Origin: Micromonospora sediminicola
GTDB lineage: Bacteria > Actinomycetota > Actinomycetes > Mycobacteriales > Micromonosporaceae
NCBI RefSeq assembly: GCF_900089585.1
Contig: NZ_FLRH01000003.1
Location: forward strand, 434,001-498,000
Direction: 5' to 3'
Length of the DNA stretch: 64,000 bases
Positions within the stretch are counted from its first letter, which is position 1; each line of letters opens with the position of its first letter. Of this stretch, positions 60,726 through 64,000 are shown piece by piece. Made by a program: the position numbers and the translations under genes. The notes under the pieces were generated by a model. That model was not told the DNA's origin. It ran no database searches and worked only from the letters and a program-made list of their open reading frames with translations.

Positions 60726-62419
60726 CAGCGCCTCGGCGTGACCGCGGCCAGCAGCTCCGGCTGCCGGCGGTCGAGCGCGTCCCCGGCCAGGTACGCGCCG
60801 AGCAGCGCGGCCCCCGCCCCGTACGCCAGGCCGAGCGGCAGCGCCAGCCAGAGCCAGACGTCGCCGAGCAGCGCGGCGGCCACCACGAACGGCACCGCCG
60901 CCACCGTCGAGGCGACCATGGAGAGCAGCGTGAACATGCTCTTCGCGATCCCCGCGCCGGTGTTCATGGCGAACGGGTTGCTCGTCTCCGGCAGCGAGTA
61001 GGCGCCCAGCACCGAGATGAACCCGTTGATCGCCAACCCGCACCCGTACGCGGCGAACAGCCCGCCGGCCATCACGCCGAGCCACTGCGGGCGACCCAGC
61101 ACCAGGGCCAGCACGACCGCGACCACGACCAGGATCGGCACCACGTAGAGCGAGAACGCGACCATCCGGGCGCGCAGCTCCACCCGCCCCGGCACACCGG
61201 CCACCACGTTCGCCGCGTAGCCGCTGCCGTCGAAGCCGAACTGGTTGGCCAGCGTCACCGACGCGAGCACCCCGACGAAGACCATGGAGAGGCTGACCAC
61301 CACGGGGCTCGCGTCGGCGGTGGCCTCGCCGAACGCCGCGCCGCCCTCGACCACGAAGCTGGCCCCGCCGAGGTTGACCATCACCGGCACGAACACGCCG
61401 ACCACCGCGACCGTGATCAGGTTGGCCCGCCGCCGGGCGTCCCGCCACCAGTAGCGGCACTCCCGGGCGACCAGCGCGCCGAACCGGTCCCGCCGGGTCC
61501 AGCCGACCGCGCGGGGAAAGAGCTGCGCGACCGCGCCGCCGACCGCGCCCCGCGGCGCGCGGGCCGGCCCCGCGCTCGCCGCGCCCACCATCGCCGACTC
61601 CAGCGACCGCGACCACCAGAGCAGGAGTACGCCGAGCGTCGCGGCCGTGATCAGCAGCTTCGCCACCGCCGCGCCGGCCCGGCCCTCGGCCACGTCGACG
61701 CCGGCGGTCCAGGGCGCGCCGAACGGCGTCCAGCCGACCACCCGGGCCACCCCGGTCAACCGGTCCCAGTCGGCCTGCTGCACGGCGGCGACCACGAACA
61801 GCTGCAACGGCCCGAGCAACGCGGCCAGCACCGCGAGCAGCACCGCGGCCAGGTCCCGCACCCGGCGGGAGCGCAGCATGGTGGCGAACGCACTGGTCAC
61901 CGCGCGCGCCCCGGCCACGCAGACCAGCAGCCCGCCGAGCGCCCCGAGCGTGCCGACCAGCGCGGCCGACCATCCGCCCAGCGCGCCGGCGGTGACCACC
62001 AGCCCGGCCACCGTGACCACGGTGGCCAGTGCCGGCACGCTCACCAGCGCGGCGGCGAGCAGGCCGGTGACCAGGGTGCGGCGGGAGAGCGGGAGCAGCG
62101 CGAACCGGGCCGGGTCCAGCGTCTCGTCCACGCCGAAGAAGACGAGGGGCAGGAGCAGCCAGCCGAGCGTCAGCACGCCGCCGCCGAACGCGGCGGCCAT
62201 CAGCGCGTACCGGGACTCGCCGGCCAGGCCCGGCGCGGCCAGCAGGAAGAACCCGACCCCGGCGAACCAGAGCCCGAACAGGACGCCCAGCACGAACAGC
62301 GCGATCCGCCACGCCTGGCCGCGGAAGTTGTTGCCCAGCACCCGCAGCTTGAGCCGGACGAAGTGCCGGGGCGAGACGGCCCGGGCCGGCGGTTCGACGG
62401 CGGTCACCGGGACAGCCAC
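60725..62419 (-). CDS. ABC transporter permease
   Basis: 564 residues with about 12 hydrophobic segments. N-terminal FVRLKLRVLGNNFRGQAWRIALFVLGVLFGLWF, central RRDRFGALVARECRYWWRDARRRANL, and ASVTLANQFGFDGSGYAANVVAGVPGRVELRARMVAF, a pattern seen in export-type ABC permeases of actinobacteria. GTG at 62419 has GAGGAG eight bases upstream, and the gene overlaps the ATPase gene by 16 bases. Substrate unknown, probably an exported compound, given the neighbouring small ligand-binding protein. Confidence 0.9.
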   Translation of the reverse strand: MAVPVTAVEPPARAVSPRHFVRLKLRVLGNNFRGQAWRIALFVLGVLFGLWFAGVGFFLLAAPGLAGESRYALMAAAFGGGVLTLGWLLLPLVFFGVDETLDPARFALLPLSRRTLVTGLLAAALVSVPALATVVTVAGLVVTAGALGGWSAALVGTLGALGGLLVCVAGARAVTSAFATMLRSRRVRDLAAVLLAVLAALLGPLQLFVVAAVQQADWDRLTGVARVVGWTPFGAPWTAGVDVAEGRAGAAVAKLLITAATLGVLLLWWSRSLESAMVGAASAGPARAPRGAVGGAVAQLFPRAVGWTRRDRFGALVARECRYWWRDARRRANLITVAVVGVFVPVMVNLGGASFVVEGGAAFGEATADASPVVVSLSMVFVGVLASVTLANQFGFDGSGYAANVVAGVPGRVELRARMVAFSLYVVPILVVVAVVLALVLGRPQWLGVMAGGLFAAYGCGLAINGFISVLGAYSLPETSNPFAMNTGAGIAKSMFTLLSMVASTVAAVPFVVAAALLGDVWLWLALPLGLAYGAGAALLGAYLAGDALDRRQPELLAAVTPRR

Positions 62420-63168
62420 GACAACTCCTCACCGGTCGCGGTCCGGCCGCCGACCACCTCGACGAAGACCTCCTCCAGCGACCGGTCGCCGCGCACCTCG
62501 CCCAGCGTGCCCACCCGCTTGATCCGGCCGTCGGCCAGGATGGCCACGTGGGAGCAGAGCCGCTCGACCACCTCCATCACGTGGCTGGAGAAGATCACCG
62601 TGCCGCCACCGGTCACGTAGCGGTGCAGGATGTCCCGGATCAGCGCCGCCGACACCGGGTCGACGGCCTCGAACGGCTCGTCGAGCACCAGCAGGCGCGG
62701 GCCGTGCAGCAGCGCGCAGGCCAGGCCGATCTTCTTCTTCATGCCGGCCGAGTAGTCGACCACCAGCGTGCGGCCGGCGTCGGAGAGCGCCAGCACGTCG
62801 AGCAGCTCCGCCGCCCGCTGGTCGACCACCTTCGGGTCCATGCCCCGCAGCAGACCGTGGTACGCCAGCAGCTCCGCCCCGCTGAGCCGGTCGAAGAGGC
62901 GGACCCCGTCCGGCATCACGCCGAGCAGGCTCTTGGCGCGTACCGGATCGGCCCAGACGTCGTACCCGAGCACCCGCGCCTCGCCGGCGTCGGGCCGCAG
63001 CAGGCCGACGGCCATGGAGAGGGTCGTGGTCTTGCCGGCCCCGTTCGGGCCGAGCAGGCCGTAGAACGAGCCGGTCGGCACGGCCAGGTCGACGCCCGCC
63101 ACCGCGACCTTGGTGTCGAACCGCTTGGCCAGGCCACGCAGGGAGAGCGCCGGGTGCTGATCGGTCAT
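62404..63168 (-). CDS. ABC transporter ATP-binding protein
   Basis: 254 residues. Walker A LGPNGAGKTTTLSM (about residues 41-54), signature VDYSAGMKKKIGLACALL, Walker B LLVLDEPFEAVDP, H-loop IFSSHVMEVVE. The signature reads YSAGM in place of LSGGQ, a variant found in some exporters of the same type. ATG at 63168 follows TACGGT by six bases. With the permease and SRPBCC gene it forms one overlapping operon. Confidence 0.95.
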   Translation of the reverse strand: MTDQHPALSLRGLAKRFDTKVAVAGVDLAVPTGSFYGLLGPNGAGKTTTLSMAVGLLRPDAGEARVLGYDVWADPVRAKSLLGVMPDGVRLFDRLSGAELLAYHGLLRGMDPKVVDQRAAELLDVLALSDAGRTLVVDYSAGMKKKIGLACALLHGPRLLVLDEPFEAVDPVSAALIRDILHRYVTGGGTVIFSSHVMEVVERLCSHVAILADGRIKRVGTLGEVRGDRSLEEVFVEVVGGRTATGEELSWLSR

Positions 63169-63180
63169 GGTCCGACCGTA
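63169..63180 (-). promoter_or_regulatory. Leaderless-type -10 element of the ABC transporter operon
   Basis: On the minus strand TACGGT (63175-63180), six bases, then ATG ending at 63168. Confidence 0.5.
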
Positions 63181-63247
63181 GCCCGCGCCGGCCACCGCGC
63201 AGTCCGGCCCGAGGACGATCTTCCCGTCATACCTGAGAGGGACCGCG

Positions 63248-64000
63248 CTACAGGCGCAGCGACTCCGGGGTGTGCAGGCGGAGCATGGTGGCGCCCACGT
63301 CCCGGGGCAGTCGTCGCCGGCTGGCCATGGAGACCACCACCATCACGGTGAACGCCAGCGGCACCGTCCACGCGGCCGGTTGGGTGGTCAGCGTCGCGGG
63401 CCAGCCGCTCAGCGGCGGGCCGAGCACGGTGAGCAGCACCGCGCCGATCGCCGCGCCGCCGCCGACCAGCACCCCGGCGGCGGCGCCCAGGTCGGTCAGG
63501 CCACGCCACCAGATGCCCAGCACCAGCAGCGGGCAGAAGCTCGACGCGGCCACCGCGAACGCCAACCCGACCACCTGGGAGACGTCCAGCCCGGATACGT
63601 TCAACGCGAGCACCGCCGGCACCCCGCCGGCGATCACCGTGGCGATCCGGAAGCCGCGTACCGAGCCCCGGCCCAGGACGTCCGTGGAGATCACCCCCGC
63701 CACGCTGGTGAGCAGGCCGGACGAGGTGGACAGGAAGGCCGCGAACGCGCCGGCGGCGACCAGCGCGGCGAGCAGCCGGCCGGTGGTGCCGTCGCCCAGC
63801 GCCGCGCCGGGCAGCAGCACCACCACCGCGTCGGTCTGCCCGGTGACCAGCAGCTGCGGGGTGTAGATCCGGCCCAGCACGCCGTAGATGGTGGGTAACA
63901 GGTAGAAGACGCCGACCAGGGCCAGCACCACCAACGTGGTGCGGCGCGCGGCGGCGCCGTCCGGATTGGTGTAGAAGCGCACCAGCACGTGCGGCAACCC
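63248..64000 (-). CDS. Sodium/solute symporter, ActP-like, C-terminal part (5' end outside window)
   Basis: The frame is open to the right window edge and ends at 63248; about 250 residues are seen. It begins GLPHVLVRFYTNPDGAAARRT, which matches GLPHILIRFYTVPTARAARKS in the other symporter of this window, so it is the same family but a distinct paralogue. Six or seven hydrophobic helices remain (GVISTDVLGRG, LAFAVAASSFCPLLVLGIWWR). Transport of acetate or a similar acid is likely. The N-terminal sodium-binding part is not visible. The 79 bases between it and the ABC ATPase start hold that operon's -10. Confidence 0.93.
   Translation of the reverse strand, partial: GLPHVLVRFYTNPDGAAARRTTLVVLALVGVFYLLPTIYGVLGRIYTPQLLVTGQTDAVVVLLPGAALGDGTTGRLLAALVAAGAFAAFLSTSSGLLTSVAGVISTDVLGRGSVRGFRIATVIAGGVPAVLALNVSGLDVSQVVGLAFAVAASSFCPLLVLGIWWRGLTDLGAAAGVLVGGGAAIGAVLLTVLGPPLSGWPATLTTQPAAWTVPLAFTVMVVVSMASRRRLPRDVGATMLRLHTPESLRL

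Noticed and set aside
1..64000. CRISPR arrays, tRNA, rRNA or insertion sequences
   Set aside because: No regularly spaced direct repeats, no cloverleaf-like stretches and no transposase-like genes were seen on either strand.

Overview
The window is about 64 kb of very GC-rich DNA whose gene content points to a filamentous actinomycete, most likely Micromonospora or a close relative in the Micromonosporaceae (inference from gene families, no search run). Signs are a replicative helicase carrying an intein, a maleylpyruvate-isomerase/DinB-type protein, a proteasome activator ending in GQYL, three tandem LytR-CpsA-Psr proteins, an XRE-DUF5753/DUF397 pair, an AfsR-type regulator, GTG/TTG starts, and many starts placed 6-8 bases after a TANNNT hexamer (leaderless type). 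It reads as ordinary chromosome. I see no phage, insertion sequence, CRISPR array, tRNA or rRNA.

Layout. 0-2 kb: 3' part of dnaB interrupted by a LAGLIDADG intein. 2-7.8 kb (-): c-di-GMP GGDEF/EAL protein, polyprenyl-type glycosyltransferase, phosphoribosyltransferase, zinc-ribbon protein, DinB-like protein. 8.3-11.3 kb (+): large BTAD/NB-ARC/TPR regulator, divergent from the GGDEF/EAL gene across a 510-base lower-GC gap. 11.6-14.3 kb (+): moaC-mogA, moeA-moaE. 14.3-21 kb: second membrane glycosyltransferase, DoxX, GNAT, AAA ATPase, LppU-like protein, EamA transporter, A24 peptidase. 21-24.3 kb: an EndoQ-like PHP nuclease fused to a UvrD helicase. 24.4-27.9 kb (-): fructosamine kinase-moaA-moaD-metallophosphoesterase. 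28-33 kb: DUF4192, fdhD, mobA-DUF6457, YbjN-like protein, quinone oxidoreductase. 33-36.7 kb: Lrp regulator divergent from a dimethylargininase, amino-acid-type binding lipoprotein, hydrolase. 36.8-43.8 kb: proteasome activator, two HAD phosphatases, OsmC, small zincin, AIM24, pheA. 44-50 kb: nuclease-like protein, arcA, DUF5926, anti-sigma-type ATPase, sensor kinase, GDPD, rhodanese. 50-57 kb (-): three LCP genes (the first with an apparent one-base frameshift), NAD-sugar epimerase, DUF485-symporter pair. 57-60 kb: flavin-reductase-like gene, palindromic repeats, XRE-DUF397 module. 60-64 kb (-): SRPBCC, ABC permease and ATPase, second symporter cut by the window end.

The clearest pathway is molybdenum cofactor synthesis: moaA/moaD, moaC, moaE, mogA, moeA, mobA and fdhD all lie within 19 kb but in separate units, with no molybdoenzyme gene in view. 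Arginine-type chemistry appears twice (dimethylargininase next to an Lrp regulator, and arginine deiminase with an ARG-box-like palindrome upstream). Cell-envelope work is represented by the LCP cluster, two GT87-type transferases and the epimerase.

The observations most worth a second look are: a patch of A/T-ending codons in dnaB centred on a second known DnaB intein site; a zinc-ribbon-like insertion in the intein endonuclease; the EndoQ-UvrD fusion; a one-base frameshift at the LCP start inside a perfect inverted repeat; a compound palindrome lying in frame between a strong ribosome site and the flavin-reductase-like protein; and two palindromes sharing one core around the AAA ATPase promoter.
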